Source of the DNA: Acidaminococcus sp.
GTDB taxonomy: Bacteria > Bacillota > Negativicutes > Acidaminococcales > Acidaminococcaceae
NCBI GenBank assembly: GCA_022482815.1
Contig: JAKVOM010000001.1
Span: 1,364,001-1,428,000 of the forward strand
Direction: 5' to 3'
DNA: 64,000 nt
In this document: one piece after another, positions 15,201-24,262 of the stretch
Layout of the letters: every line of letters starts with the position of its first letter
Numbering within the stretch: the first letter of the stretch is position 1
The notes under the pieces: model-generated
Database searches by the model: none
What the model was told of the DNA's origin: nothing
The model's input: the letters and a program-made list of their open reading frames with translations, nothing else
Position numbers and translations under genes: made by a program

Positions 15201-15494
15201 TTCATTTCTGGTCATCTGAAATAGAGAATAGTGTTAAAACAGGTCGAACTCATCTATTTGTCCTACTTTAAACGACAGAGGAGATTTTCTGTTATTAAGT
15301 ACAATACGACTAGGAAGAAGCATTCTATGTTCAATATTTTAAATAGAAAATTATAAATCAGTTAATAAACTGAAAAAGAAAAAATATGTATCTATTTAAC
15401 AATTAATGAACTAAAAGAAATGAGAAAAACAATAAAGTGTAAAAATATATTTGGATAAGAGAAAAAATAGTAGGAAAAGTCTAAAAACTTTATA

Positions 15495-15523
15495 TTGACG
15501 ACAAAATAATATAGTAGTACAAT
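15495..15523 (+). promoter_or_regulatory. Sigma-70 promoter of the catabolic operon
   Basis: TTGACG, exactly 17 bases, TACAAT. An operator-like word (AATGTAGGATGTTT, 15527-15540) lies just downstream and would overlap the transcription start, suggesting repression. Confidence 0.75.
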
Positions 15524-15582
15524 TCAAATGTAGGATGTTTGAACAAATAAACAACAAGCACTAATAAAGGCAGGCGAGACCG

Positions 15583-16584
15583 ATGATGAAGTTTGGCATC
15601 GAAACAGAAATTGTTCATTTGCTTTTCCAAAATAAACGGATTGATGCAAAGGGCTTTATTAAGAAAGCTGCTGAATTTGGATATGATGGTGTCATTCTTA
15701 ATACGGTAGAGAAAAAGAACCTTCGCGAAGGGTTGGGAACTATCGGTAAGGATACAACAGAAAATCTGACAGAAATTAGAGATCTCTTAAGAAAGTACCA
15801 TTTGTACGTGGAAATCGATACGCGGGGAACTGATTATGACCACATTTGTCATATTCTCTCTGTAGCAGAGTTTTTAGGGGCAGAACGGATTCGGACTTTT
15901 ATTATGGGTGATGCCTCTACCTACAGTGACAGTAAATTGGGCGGTGATTTTTCTATAGAAAATATCCGGCATGGAATCGAGGATATCAAGAAAATCATTC
16001 CTGAATTGAAGAAAAGAAGGATCTTTCTTCAATTGGAGAACCACGAACTTGAAACTGCAGAAGAAATGAAGGCTATTATGGATGAAATTAATAGCCCTTG
16101 GGTGGGCATCTTATTTGATCCCGGCAATTATTTGAATGCGTGGCAAGATCCTCTTGATGCGTTAAATGTGATTGCACCGTATGTCAATGCAACTCATATG
16201 AAGGACGTACTGGTTTGCATGAATGGGGATGAGCCTGTAATTACCGGCGCAATGACTGGTAAAGGCAGTGTGAATCAGAAGGCAATCCTTCGCAAACTGC
16301 TGCAGGATACCTGCATCCAGCGGTTAAATATTGAAGGCGGTTACTTATATACCGGCGGATTTAGCAGACCAAGAGGGACTGGCGGCACAAGTGAATTTAA
16401 GGGAACTTTTGCTGTTAAGGAACCGCCTGTACCGGCTGATGAGGTTCTGCCAAATGATTATTATTTATATGATGGACCGCTGCTGGATAAACTGATGCAG
16501 GAGCAAATGGAAAATATGAGAATGAGTATTTTGTATTATAAAAATTTGATTCGAGAACTTGAAAAAGAAAAGGAGAGGATGTAA
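15583..16584 (+). CDS. Sugar-phosphate isomerase/epimerase-like TIM-barrel protein (AP_endonuc_2 fold)
   Basis: 333 aa. The barrel metal ligands are visible: FLQLENHE, ILFDPGNY, NATHMKD and LNIEGG, giving the E/D/H/E set of xylose-isomerase-like enzymes (hydroxypyruvate isomerase, IolE, tagatose/psicose epimerases). The C-terminal 30 residues form a charged helix. It is first in an operon with a RidA-like protein (next base after its stop), a Na+ symporter and a 2-oxoacid oxidoreductase. It likely isomerises or dehydrates a keto or hydroxy acid intermediate; substrate unknown. Confidence 0.8.
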   Translation: MMKFGIETEIVHLLFQNKRIDAKGFIKKAAEFGYDGVILNTVEKKNLREGLGTIGKDTTENLTEIRDLLRKYHLYVEIDTRGTDYDHICHILSVAEFLGAERIRTFIMGDASTYSDSKLGGDFSIENIRHGIEDIKKIIPELKKRRIFLQLENHELETAEEMKAIMDEINSPWVGILFDPGNYLNAWQDPLDALNVIAPYVNATHMKDVLVCMNGDEPVITGAMTGKGSVNQKAILRKLLQDTCIQRLNIEGGYLYTGGFSRPRGTGGTSEFKGTFAVKEPPVPADEVLPNDYYLYDGPLLDKLMQEQMENMRMSILYYKNLIRELEKEKERM

Positions 16585-16971
16585 ATGAAAAAATTTGCAA
16601 TCAATGATGAGGAGCATCTGGGTCCCGCTTATGGCCCTTACTCCGAAGCCCTTGTAGTAGATAAGTTCTTCTATACGGGCATGATCGGTTCCTGTGGCAA
16701 GGAAGGAAAACTTCCGGAGTCTGTGTATGAACAGACAAAACAAATCTTTGCTAATACGGAACTCCTTTTGAAAAAAGCTGGTGGTTCTCTGGCCGATCTT
16801 GTTAATGTCACTGTGTTTATGGCTGACCTTTCCGAATTCGACGAGATGAATCGAGCTTACAAGGAATGCCTGACGCAGAAGCCGTTTCCGGCACGTGCGA
16901 CTGTGGCTGCAAAAGAACTTCTTCCTGGCGTGAAGGTTGAGATGATTCTTACTGCCTACATAGATGAGTGA
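16585..16971 (+). CDS. RidA/YjgF-family reactive imine or enamine deaminase
   Basis: 128 aa with the family's GPYSEALVVDKFFYTG start, the NTELLLKKAGGSLADLVNVTVF helix and the C-terminal FPARATVAAKELLPGVKVEM, which includes the conserved Arg that binds the substrate carboxylate. RidA proteins hydrolyse 2-imino acids to 2-oxoacids. The ATG follows the preceding stop codon directly, so expression is tightly coupled. Together with the OCD remnant downstream and the 2-oxoacid oxidoreductase it points to amino-acid-like substrates. Confidence 0.88.
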   Translation: MKKFAINDEEHLGPAYGPYSEALVVDKFFYTGMIGSCGKEGKLPESVYEQTKQIFANTELLLKKAGGSLADLVNVTVFMADLSEFDEMNRAYKECLTQKPFPARATVAAKELLPGVKVEMILTAYIDE

Positions 16972-16990
16972 ATGCTAAAGGAGAAAGAAT

Positions 16991-18421
16991 ATGTTTACAG
17001 GTTTGGATTACATAGTCATAGCCCTATATGTAGTTGCTCTCGCAGCTGTAGGCTGGTACGCAGCAAGCAAGGTTAAAAATGCCAGCGATTTTTTGACCGC
17101 AAATCATGGGCTTGGACTGATCGTAATGATTGGTTCACTGGCTGGTGCGGCTATCGGAGCCGTAGGAACTATTGGCCTTGCCTCTGATGTATATACGATT
17201 GGCGTCAGCGGGTATTGGCAGATTATTGGTTGGAATGCTGGTTGGCTGCTCCTGGCTATCATGGCCAAGCGAGTATGGGAAACGGGTGCTTCCAGTATTG
17301 CCGATATTTTCGGAAAAGCTTGCGGACGTACTACCCGTCTTGTGGCTTCTCTGGCCTGCCTGGGATTTTCTGTCCCGGCTCTGGCTTCTCAGCTCGTTGG
17401 TCTGGGCAATATGTTTAATACCGTTTTTACAACGGTTGGAATCAATCTTGATTATAAGGTAGCGGTTATCATTCTTTCCATCGTGATGATTATCGCAGTA
17501 TTCCGTGGCGGTCTTTATTCTTCAGCCTATAGCGGAACCTTCAACTTTTTCATTCTGGGAATTGTGTTTGTCATTTGTTTGCCGCTGTTTACTTGTAAGG
17601 CAGCAGGAGGTGTGGAGCAGGCATTTAACAACATTTCAGTATTACCCCCCAAGGCATTGAGCTTATTTACGGGAATTTCAGCATCGGCTATTATAGGAAT
17701 GTTTGTTAAGTTTGCTTTTGTGGCATCTACCAATATTGCATATGTAGGAAATACGTTAGCGGCAAAAGACGCAAAGACTGCAAGGAATGGATCGTATGGG
17801 GGAATTATTTCATACTTCGTAATTCCTGGGATTATCGTGTTTTCCATATTGGCATTAAGAAGCGTTTTTCCAGGTGTTGAGAATACGGATGGAATTTTAA
17901 CTTATGTATTTGTTCAGATTTTTCCATCCGGTATCCGTGGACTTTCTATCGTAGCTCTGATTGCTGTAGTACTTTCAACAGCAGTAATCTGGGTACAAAA
18001 CTCAGGAAAGATTACGGGCAGCGATATATACACTTACTTTAAGCCTGATGCTTCTGATCACGAAGTCTTGATGGTTTCCCGTGTATTCACGATTATCTGG
18101 AGTATTGCAGCCATCATTATGGCAATGTACGTTCCCAAAATCATGGTAATGTATAGTTACACTTCTACCTTGTATGGTTCCAGTATGTTTTTCCCTCTCG
18201 TGTTTTTGTTGTACTGGAAAGGCGTTACAAAATACGGTCTTATGGCGGGCATGGTGGTCGGAATGGTTTCTTCCATTCTGGATATGTTCCTGCACTTCGG
18301 CGGGACCATTGACCCGGTTATAGTTGGGAGCTGTTTAAACGGAATTACGGTAGTCATTGTAAGTTTGCTGACACGTGGCAGCGGGACTGTTGGAGAAACG
18401 TCCGCTGTAGAATCTAAGTAA
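16991..18421 (+). CDS. Sodium:solute symporter (SSS family)
   Basis: 476 aa, about 12-13 membrane helices, starting MFTGLDYIVIALYVVALAAV. The first helices carry KVKNASDFLTANHGLG, the SSS signature region that precedes the sodium site, and ISASAIIGMFVKFAFVAS occurs mid-protein. SSS members carry proline, pantothenate, sugars or carboxylates with Na+. Location between the RidA-like gene and the oxidoreductase genes marks it as the likely uptake system of the pathway. Substrate not predictable. Confidence 0.9.
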   Translation: MFTGLDYIVIALYVVALAAVGWYAASKVKNASDFLTANHGLGLIVMIGSLAGAAIGAVGTIGLASDVYTIGVSGYWQIIGWNAGWLLLAIMAKRVWETGASSIADIFGKACGRTTRLVASLACLGFSVPALASQLVGLGNMFNTVFTTVGINLDYKVAVIILSIVMIIAVFRGGLYSSAYSGTFNFFILGIVFVICLPLFTCKAAGGVEQAFNNISVLPPKALSLFTGISASAIIGMFVKFAFVASTNIAYVGNTLAAKDAKTARNGSYGGIISYFVIPGIIVFSILALRSVFPGVENTDGILTYVFVQIFPSGIRGLSIVALIAVVLSTAVIWVQNSGKITGSDIYTYFKPDASDHEVLMVSRVFTIIWSIAAIIMAMYVPKIMVMYSYTSTLYGSSMFFPLVFLLYWKGVTKYGLMAGMVVGMVSSILDMFLHFGGTIDPVIVGSCLNGITVVIVSLLTRGSGTVGETSAVESK

Positions 18422-18440
18422 ATTGTTTTTTTTACATTAA

Positions 18441-18454
18441 ATTGTAGGACATTA
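18441..18454. promoter_or_regulatory. Operator-like word shared with the FadR-type regulator promoter
   Basis: ATTGTAGGACATTA differs at one base from ATTGTAGAACATTA at 24212-24225. It lies in the 80-base gap before the ferredoxin gene, next to a possible TATGAT -10. Confidence 0.45.
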
Positions 18455-18501
18455 GAATAATAGTATGATAGACATAATTATAACTAAGGAGGTTTTCTGT
18501 C

Positions 18502-18699
18502 ATGGCAAAAGCAACAACCAATACGGAATTGTGCAAGGGATGCAGATTATGTGTGGGTGTATGCCCAAGAAAGGCCATTATCCCTTTGACGACTGTCAAC
18601 AAGAAGGGCTACGAAATCATTAAAGTAGACCAGGAATTGTGCATTGGCTGCGGCATGTGCTACAAAATGTGCCCGGACAACGTATTTACGATCGAGTGA
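18502..18699 (+). CDS. 2-oxoacid:ferredoxin oxidoreductase, delta (ferredoxin-like) subunit
   Basis: 65 aa with two complete [4Fe-4S] motifs, CKGCRLCVGVCP and CIGCGMCYKMCP. It passes electrons from the TPP-bearing beta subunit to free ferredoxin. The short length is typical of KorD/VorD-type delta subunits. A strong AAGGAGG site precedes the ATG. It is first of the consecutive delta-alpha-beta-gamma set. Confidence 0.92.
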   Translation: MAKATTNTELCKGCRLCVGVCPRKAIIPLTTVNKKGYEIIKVDQELCIGCGMCYKMCPDNVFTIE

Positions 18700-18719
18700 G
18701 TTGAAAGGAGAAAAACGAG

Positions 18720-19805
18720 ATGAGTAAAGACTACGTATTGATGAAAGGCAATGAGGCGATTGCTGAGGCCGCCCTGCGTGCTGGCTGCCGTTTCTATGCC
18801 GGTTACCCAATTACTCCGCAAAGTGAAATCCTTGAATACATGTCTGATCACATGGAAGAACGCGGCGGCATCTTTATTCAGGGAGAAAATGAAATTGCCA
18901 GTATGAGCATGTTATTCGGAGCTTCTGCTGCTGGTGCACGCGTTATGTCCAGTTCTTCCGGGCCAGGCTTTGATCTGAAACAGGAAGAAATTTCTTATTT
19001 GCAGTCCAACTGCCTGCCTGCTGTTCTGGTGAACGCTATGCGTTATGGCACTGGTGATGGTGAAATTACTGCCGGTCAGGATTCCTACTGGGTTTCTACT
19101 CGGGGCGGCGGACATGGCGACAGCCGCCAAATTGTATTGGCACCGGCTTCTGTTAATGAATGTGCCCAGTTGACCTATGAAGCTTTTGATCTTGCCGAAA
19201 AGTACCGCACCGTTGTTGAAATTCTGAGTGATGGTGCTATTAGCCAGATGATTGAAAAATGCACGCTGCCTGAACCGAAGGAACACGACATTAACCAATA
19301 TGATGAATGGACGCTGCAAGGCAGACCATTAAATGGCAGACATGTAAAACATAACAATTACACGAACCGAATTGGTCATCCTGCTTATACGAAGATGATG
19401 AGAGAAAAGTATAAGGCAATGTTTGAAAACGAACAGCGTTGGGAAGAAGTAGAAACGAAAGATGCGGAACTGGTTCTCGTTGCCTATGGCATTTCTTCTC
19501 GCGTCTGCAAATCCGCCGTTCGTGAAGCTCGTAAGAACGGAATGAAGATTGGTCTTATCCGTCCGATTTCTGTATGGCCTTATCCGAGAAAAGCATTTGA
19601 AAAAATGCCAGATTCCGTTAAGGGATACGTTACCGTTGAAATGAGTATTTCTTCCCAGATGGGTGAAGATATTCTTCTTGCGATGAAGCACAGCAAACCT
19701 TTGTATGGTTATCTGACGGCCGTGAATATTCCTACTACGGAAGGCATTGTTGATTTTTGTAAGGATGTCCTGGCGGGTAAAGTTGAAGCGATGGAGGTAA
19801 TGTAA
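18720..19805 (+). CDS. 2-oxoacid:ferredoxin oxidoreductase, alpha subunit (VorB/KorA type)
   Basis: 361 aa. VLMKGNEAIAEAALRAGCRF and YAGYPITPQSEILEYM are the family opening, followed by FIQGENEIASMSM and GARVMSSSSGPGFDLKQEE. The C-terminal transketolase-like domain has SRVCKSAVREARKNGMKIG. Sequence is nearest in style to VorB/KorA (branched 2-oxoacid or 2-oxoglutarate). However, the segment after SSGPG (MRYGTGDGEITAGQDSYW) departs from common VorB, so the substrate is open. It binds the 2-oxoacid and CoA-side partner in the complex. Confidence 0.9.
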   Translation: MSKDYVLMKGNEAIAEAALRAGCRFYAGYPITPQSEILEYMSDHMEERGGIFIQGENEIASMSMLFGASAAGARVMSSSSGPGFDLKQEEISYLQSNCLPAVLVNAMRYGTGDGEITAGQDSYWVSTRGGGHGDSRQIVLAPASVNECAQLTYEAFDLAEKYRTVVEILSDGAISQMIEKCTLPEPKEHDINQYDEWTLQGRPLNGRHVKHNNYTNRIGHPAYTKMMREKYKAMFENEQRWEEVETKDAELVLVAYGISSRVCKSAVREARKNGMKIGLIRPISVWPYPRKAFEKMPDSVKGYVTVEMSISSQMGEDILLAMKHSKPLYGYLTAVNIPTTEGIVDFCKDVLAGKVEAMEVM

Positions 19806-19806
19806 A

Positions 19807-20547
19807 GTGGCTACTTATAAGAAACCGGAAGCAATCGTCAAATCTGTCGGATATTGCGGGGGCTGCGGCCACGGGATTATCCAACGCCTGATTGCTGAAT
19901 CCATTCAAGAACTTGGACTGCAGGATCAGGTCATTGAATGCTGTGATATTGCTTGTTCCGAATGGTCTCTTGATGCTTTGAACTATGATGCGATTGCTGG
20001 CCCTCATGGCAGAGTTGTATCGGTGGCAACGGGCATTAAAAAGGTCCGTCCCGATAAGACCGTTTATGTTCATGCCGGTGATGGCAGCTCCTATGTTATT
20101 GGCCTGACTGAGACGACATATGCAGCTGTTCGTGATATTCCGATTACGGTCATTGTTGTCAATAATGGCATTTTTGGTATGACCGGCGGCCAGATGAACC
20201 TCGCTACGACCCTTGTTGGTGACCGTACCGTCAGCAGCAAGAAGGGCCGTAAACTTGAAACAATGGGGCATCCGGTAGATATGCTGAAATCTTTCCAAAA
20301 CTATGATGTGGAATTCCTGGCTCGTGGTGCTCTGTATGATGTGAAGCACATCGAGGAGACCAAGAAATATATCAAACACGGTTTTGAAAATCAGATGCAG
20401 AACAAGGGCTTTTCAATGATTGAAGTACTTTCTCCGTGCCCGACCAACTGGAAGCTTTCTCCGGTCGACGCCATGAAGAAAATTAAAGAAGAAAATGAAA
20501 AGGTATTCCCACTGGGTATCTATACTGATCGCGGAGGTAAGAAATAA
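19807..20547 (+). CDS. 2-oxoacid:ferredoxin oxidoreductase, beta (TPP-binding) subunit
   Basis: 246 aa. CGGCGHGIIQRL near residue 18 is the first CxxC of the [4Fe-4S] site. The TPP/Mg motif is HAGDGSSYVIGLTE through VVNNGIFGMTGGQM. Start is GTG at 19807 with GGAGG ten bases upstream. Together with alpha, gamma and delta it oxidatively decarboxylates a 2-oxoacid to acyl-CoA and reduces ferredoxin. It overlaps the gamma gene by one base (TAATG). Confidence 0.92.
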   Translation: MATYKKPEAIVKSVGYCGGCGHGIIQRLIAESIQELGLQDQVIECCDIACSEWSLDALNYDAIAGPHGRVVSVATGIKKVRPDKTVYVHAGDGSSYVIGLTETTYAAVRDIPITVIVVNNGIFGMTGGQMNLATTLVGDRTVSSKKGRKLETMGHPVDMLKSFQNYDVEFLARGALYDVKHIEETKKYIKHGFENQMQNKGFSMIEVLSPCPTNWKLSPVDAMKKIKEENEKVFPLGIYTDRGGKK

Positions 20548-21086
20548 TGGCTGACATTATTTTAGCTGGATTCGGCGGACAAGGTATTTTGACGGCTGGC
20601 AAGATTTTAATCAACGTAGCCGCTGAACATGGTAAAAACATTTGCTGGACTTCTTCATATGGCGCAGAGATGCGTGGTGGTACTGCCAGCTGCAGCATTG
20701 TCATCTCAGATGAAGAAATTGGTAGTCCCTATCCTTCCAAACTGGACATCCTGTTTGCAATGAATGAACCTTCTTATCATAAGTTCATTGGTCAGGTGCG
20801 TGATGGCGGATATGTCATCGTCAATTCTTCCCTTATGGCAAAAGATATCGAATATCCGAAGAACGTAAAAGTCTTTACGGTAGATGCTACGGATATTGCC
20901 AATGAAGTCGGTAACACCAGAGGCGCTAACTTGGTTATGCTGGGCACCATGATGAAAGCAACCAAGCTGCTTGATCCGAAGAGCTTTGGTGAAGGTCTGA
21001 ACGCTTACTTTGAAAAGAAGAAGAGAAATACCCCGTCCAACCTTCAATGCTACAACCTGGGTATTGAAAAATCTGTTGAAAAATAA
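20547..21086 (+). CDS. 2-oxoacid:ferredoxin oxidoreductase, gamma subunit
   Basis: 179 aa. LAGFGGQGILTAGKIL at the start and SSYGAEMRGGTASC are hallmark motifs of the gamma domain, which forms the CoA-binding part of the complex. Start overlaps the beta stop codon, so the two are translationally coupled. Normal length. Confidence 0.92.
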   Translation: MADIILAGFGGQGILTAGKILINVAAEHGKNICWTSSYGAEMRGGTASCSIVISDEEIGSPYPSKLDILFAMNEPSYHKFIGQVRDGGYVIVNSSLMAKDIEYPKNVKVFTVDATDIANEVGNTRGANLVMLGTMMKATKLLDPKSFGEGLNAYFEKKKRNTPSNLQCYNLGIEKSVEK

Positions 21087-21101
21087 AAGGAAAGATATCC
21101 T

Positions 21102-21959
21102 ATGGCTGAAGTGAAGAATCAATCCAAAACCAATCTTTATATCAGGGAAGTGGCTTACCTTTTGGTAGGGTGCGCCCTCTACGCCTTATCAGTTGTGCTG
21201 TTTATGGACCGAATCCATCTTATTCCTGGCAGTGTAACGGGAATTGCTGTTATCGTCAAAGCCCTTTTCCATTTTCCCATTGGGGCCGTAAACGTAGCTA
21301 TTAACGTCCCCCTTATCTTAGTAGCTATGTTTTTTCTCGGTAAAAAGATGTTGGTCTACACGGTGATTACGATTTTGAGCACTTCAGCCATGATGGATTA
21401 TCTGGCCTTTCTTCCTCCAATGACCACTGATTTTATGCTGGCAAGCATTTTCGGTGGAATCCTGATGGGCATTGGGCTCGGAATGATCCTGAAGGTGGGA
21501 GCCACCACGGGTGGAACTACCGTCATTGGTAGATTGATTGTACGCAAACACCCTCACATACAAATTGGTTACATCCTGATGGCTGGTGATTTCATCATTA
21601 TCACGGTTGGCTCCTTCCTCCTCAGGGATTGGAATCTGATGCTCTACTCCTTAATTAACCTTTATATTTGCTCGATTATCAATAACAAAGTCATTTATGC
21701 ATCAAATCAGAAAATCATATCTTTCATCCACTCCGAAAGATATGAAGAAGTTGCAGGTCGACTGAAAGACGAACTGCATTGCAAAATAGACTTAATTCCC
21801 AGAAATAAAGATTTTGTCTGCTACATAGACCGGTCGGAATACGACAAGATGAAAAAAATAGTTAGTGCAGCAGATGAAAATGCCGTCTGTGCTGCGGTCA
21901 ATGTAGACTATTCATTCGGAGCACTCGGCAAACCATTTACTTTTGGTGTCGGGAAATAG
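21102..21959 (+). CDS. YitT-family membrane protein (DUF161 + DUF2179)
   Basis: 285 aa. Five to six membrane helices in the first 195 residues include GSVTGIAVIVKALFHFPIGA and KVGATTGGTTVIGRLI, the YitT pattern. A soluble C-terminal DUF2179 domain follows (SERYEEVAGRLKDELHCKID). The family's function is unknown; small-molecule transport is often suggested. It lies 15 bases after the gamma subunit and closes the first operon before a terminator at 21965. Confidence 0.82.
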   Translation: MAEVKNQSKTNLYIREVAYLLVGCALYALSVVLFMDRIHLIPGSVTGIAVIVKALFHFPIGAVNVAINVPLILVAMFFLGKKMLVYTVITILSTSAMMDYLAFLPPMTTDFMLASIFGGILMGIGLGMILKVGATTGGTTVIGRLIVRKHPHIQIGYILMAGDFIIITVGSFLLRDWNLMLYSLINLYICSIINNKVIYASNQKIISFIHSERYEEVAGRLKDELHCKIDLIPRNKDFVCYIDRSEYDKMKKIVSAADENAVCAAVNVDYSFGALGKPFTFGVGK

Positions 21960-21964
21960 ATAGC

Positions 21965-22005
21965 AGCACTTAGGGGGATCTCTTTTCCTTCTAAGTGCTT
22001 TCTTT
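21965..22005 (+). terminator. Terminator between the yitT-like and CoA-transferase genes
   Basis: AGCACTTAG pairs with CTAAGTGCT and is followed by TTCTTTT. The 17-base loop is long, so partial read-through into the CoA-transferase gene is possible. Confidence 0.6.
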
Positions 22006-22044
22006 TAGAAATCAATCATTTTTATTTCCTCAGGAGGAAAAATT

Positions 22045-23241
22045 ATGAATTTACAAGATAAACCCCTTTCTGGTGTGCGTGTTTTGGATTTAACCCATGC
22101 TTACAGCGGTCCATTCTGTACTATGCATTTGGCTGATCAAGGGGCAGAGGTTATTAAAGTTGAAGTCCCCGGCAAGGGAGATCAAAGCAGGTTCTGGGCT
22201 CCTTTTAAAAACGGTGCCAGCGGTTATTACGCATACATCAATCGGAATAAGTATGGTATTTCCTTGAACCTGAAAACACCTGAAGGCAAGGAAATTTTTA
22301 AGAAGCTGGTCGCAAAGGTTGATGTTGTTGTAGAAAATTTTCGGGTCGGAACTATGGAAAAACTGGGACTTGGGTATGACGTCCTGAAGCAAATTAACCC
22401 CGGGCTGATTTATGCCTCTATTTCCGGCTTTGGGCTGAAAGGGGAGATGGCTTCCCGTCCTGCTTATGACATCATCGCCCAGGCCATGGGCGGCATGATG
22501 AGTATGACTGGCTTCGGCGAAAAATTCACCAAAGTAGGCCCTGCAATTGCCGATAACTATTCCGGCACTTACCTGTCACTTGGGATTGTGATGGCTTTGT
22601 ATCAGAAGAGCCGTACCGGACTTGGCAGGCGTGTAGACGTATCCATGTTAGATACGATTTTCTCCATTTTGGAAACGGGTGTTGTCGAATATACCTTGAA
22701 CGGCCATGTATCAGAGCCGATGGGCAACCGGGATCCTGGCATTGCTCCTTTTGATTCGTTCGAAGCTAAGGACGGTGGCTTTGTAATGGCGTGTGGAACC
22801 GACCGTTTTTGGAATGCCCTTTGTGACATTATGGAAAATCCGGAACTGAAAGCGGATTCGCGGTTTACGACAAATCAGGGCCGGTTCGACAATTATGCAG
22901 AATTAAAGCCGATTATTACGGCATGGACAACCCGGTTTACCGTCGATGAATTGGAACCAAAGTTCATTGGAGCCAATATTCCTTTTGGACGGATTCTGAG
23001 AATGGATGCTGTCTGCAAACAGCAGGTTCTGCGCGACCGCAATATGCTCTGGAAGGTCCACGATCCAGGGATCGGGGAGGATATTGAAATCCCGGGAACT
23101 CCTATCAAGATGCATGGCTGCATCGATGCCCCCGAAAGACCGGCGCCGGCAGTAGGAGAACATACAGAGAAGATTCTGAAGGAATATCTTCAAATGTCAA
23201 CTGACGAAATTGAAGCTGTTCGCGAAAGAGGAGCAATTTAA
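22045..23241 (+). CDS. Class III CoA-transferase (CaiB/BaiF family)
   Basis: 398 aa, normal length. The opening GVRVLDLTHAYSGPFCTMHL and ADQGAEVIKVE bind CoA. The catalytic Asp lies in RPAYDIIAQAMGGMMS near residue 150. Family III enzymes move CoA between carboxylic acids (formyl/oxalyl, carnitine, bile acids, aromatic acids). With the oxidoreductase upstream it may recycle CoA from the acyl-CoA product onto an incoming acid. Specific acids unknown. GGAGG upstream of the ATG. Confidence 0.9.
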   Translation: MNLQDKPLSGVRVLDLTHAYSGPFCTMHLADQGAEVIKVEVPGKGDQSRFWAPFKNGASGYYAYINRNKYGISLNLKTPEGKEIFKKLVAKVDVVVENFRVGTMEKLGLGYDVLKQINPGLIYASISGFGLKGEMASRPAYDIIAQAMGGMMSMTGFGEKFTKVGPAIADNYSGTYLSLGIVMALYQKSRTGLGRRVDVSMLDTIFSILETGVVEYTLNGHVSEPMGNRDPGIAPFDSFEAKDGGFVMACGTDRFWNALCDIMENPELKADSRFTTNQGRFDNYAELKPIITAWTTRFTVDELEPKFIGANIPFGRILRMDAVCKQQVLRDRNMLWKVHDPGIGEDIEIPGTPIKMHGCIDAPERPAPAVGEHTEKILKEYLQMSTDEIEAVRERGAI

Positions 23242-23274
23242 CGAGCATTCTGTTGAGAGAGGAAGGAAAATTAC

Positions 23275-24060
23275 ATGGTCAATATTATGTTATTGCTGAT
23301 AGCTTTCCTGTCATCTGTCATCGGAAACATTTGCGGCGTAGGCGGCGGGGTTTTCATGAAACCTGTGGTGGATCTTTCAGGGATAGCAAGCGTATCTCTG
23401 GCAAGTTTTTTGTCTGGTGTGACTGTCCTTGCTATGACTGGTTACTCTACATTTAAAAATTTAAGCGCGAAAAACAATACGGTTAATGTTTCGGCTGTCG
23501 CTCCACTTTCATTAGGTGCGGCTGTTGGCGGTGTAGTTGGAAAATACCTGTTTGAAATGATTAAAAGCCAAAGTGCCTTTCCTGACAGGGTTGGAGCGGT
23601 GCAGGCGGTTTGTCTTGGACTTGTGGTTCTTGGTACTGCACTTTATACGCTCTGCAAAAAAAATATTCGGACTCTTCATTTGCAGAATCGCATAACATCT
23701 GTAATTATAGGTGTTGTCCTCGGAATCTTTTCCAGTTTTCTCGGTATTGGCGGCGGACCTATTGACTTGGTAGTTCTCCAGTTTTTCTTTTCCATGCCAA
23801 CAAAAATGGCTGTTCAGAATTCTTTGTTCACGATTTTGTTCAGCCAGATTTTCAGTTTGATTTATACAGTAGCTTCTGGAAATGTACCAGAATTTCAGGT
23901 CGCCGCGTTAGTGCTGATGATTGCCGGAGGCATTGCTGGTGGTGCAGCAGGAAGAAAGATATCCAAAGATCTTAGCGGTGAGGTCATTGACAAACTTTTT
24001 ATCGGACTTCTTGCTGTGATCTTATTAATATGTGTCCGCAATTTCTTTAAATATGTTTGA
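23275..24060 (+). CDS. TauE/SafE-family membrane transporter
   Basis: 261 aa with eight hydrophobic segments and the duplicated family signature, NICGVGGGVFMKP near residue 20 and SSFLGIGGGPIDLV near residue 160. Members export organic acids, sulfite or sulfonates. It follows the CoA-transferase by 33 bases and may release the end product of the pathway. Product identity is inference only. Confidence 0.88.
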   Translation: MVNIMLLLIAFLSSVIGNICGVGGGVFMKPVVDLSGIASVSLASFLSGVTVLAMTGYSTFKNLSAKNNTVNVSAVAPLSLGAAVGGVVGKYLFEMIKSQSAFPDRVGAVQAVCLGLVVLGTALYTLCKKNIRTLHLQNRITSVIIGVVLGIFSSFLGIGGGPIDLVVLQFFFSMPTKMAVQNSLFTILFSQIFSLIYTVASGNVPEFQVAALVLMIAGGIAGGAAGRKISKDLSGEVIDKLFIGLLAVILLICVRNFFKYV

Positions 24061-24134
24061 CACAGTAGCTGCTCTATAAATTTTCTATTTGGTTTTAAAA
24101 ATCTGTAGATAGCATCCGAGTACAGTCAGCCTGT

Positions 24135-24155
24135 TTTAGACTGAATACGTCTAAA
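24135..24155. promoter_or_regulatory. Inverted repeat upstream of FadR-type regulator (IR1)
   Basis: TTTAGAC, 7 bases, GTCTAAA. There is no T-run, so it is not a terminator. It adjoins IR2. Confidence 0.5.
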
Positions 24156-24156
24156 G

Positions 24157-24177
24157 TGTGTATCTGTACGATACACA
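24157..24177. promoter_or_regulatory. Inverted repeat upstream of FadR-type regulator (IR2)
   Basis: TGTGTATC, 5 bases, GATACACA: a perfect 8-bp dyad one base after IR1. Dyads of this size are typical GntR-family operators. Confidence 0.55.
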
Positions 24178-24211
24178 TCACCATAAAGATATACTAATAA
24201 CCTTTGTTCGG

Positions 24212-24236
24212 ATTGTAGAACATTATGTTATAATGT
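24212..24236. promoter_or_regulatory. Operator-like dyad overlapping the regulator's -10 box (IR3)
   Basis: ACATTAT GTT ATAATGT (24220-24236) is a perfect 7-3-7 palindrome that contains a TATAAT -10 box (24229-24234). It starts inside the ATTGTAGAACATTA word shared with 18441-18454. Autoregulation is the likely role. Confidence 0.6.
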
Positions 24237-24262
24237 GAGAAATATAATGTACGAGGTGTGAA

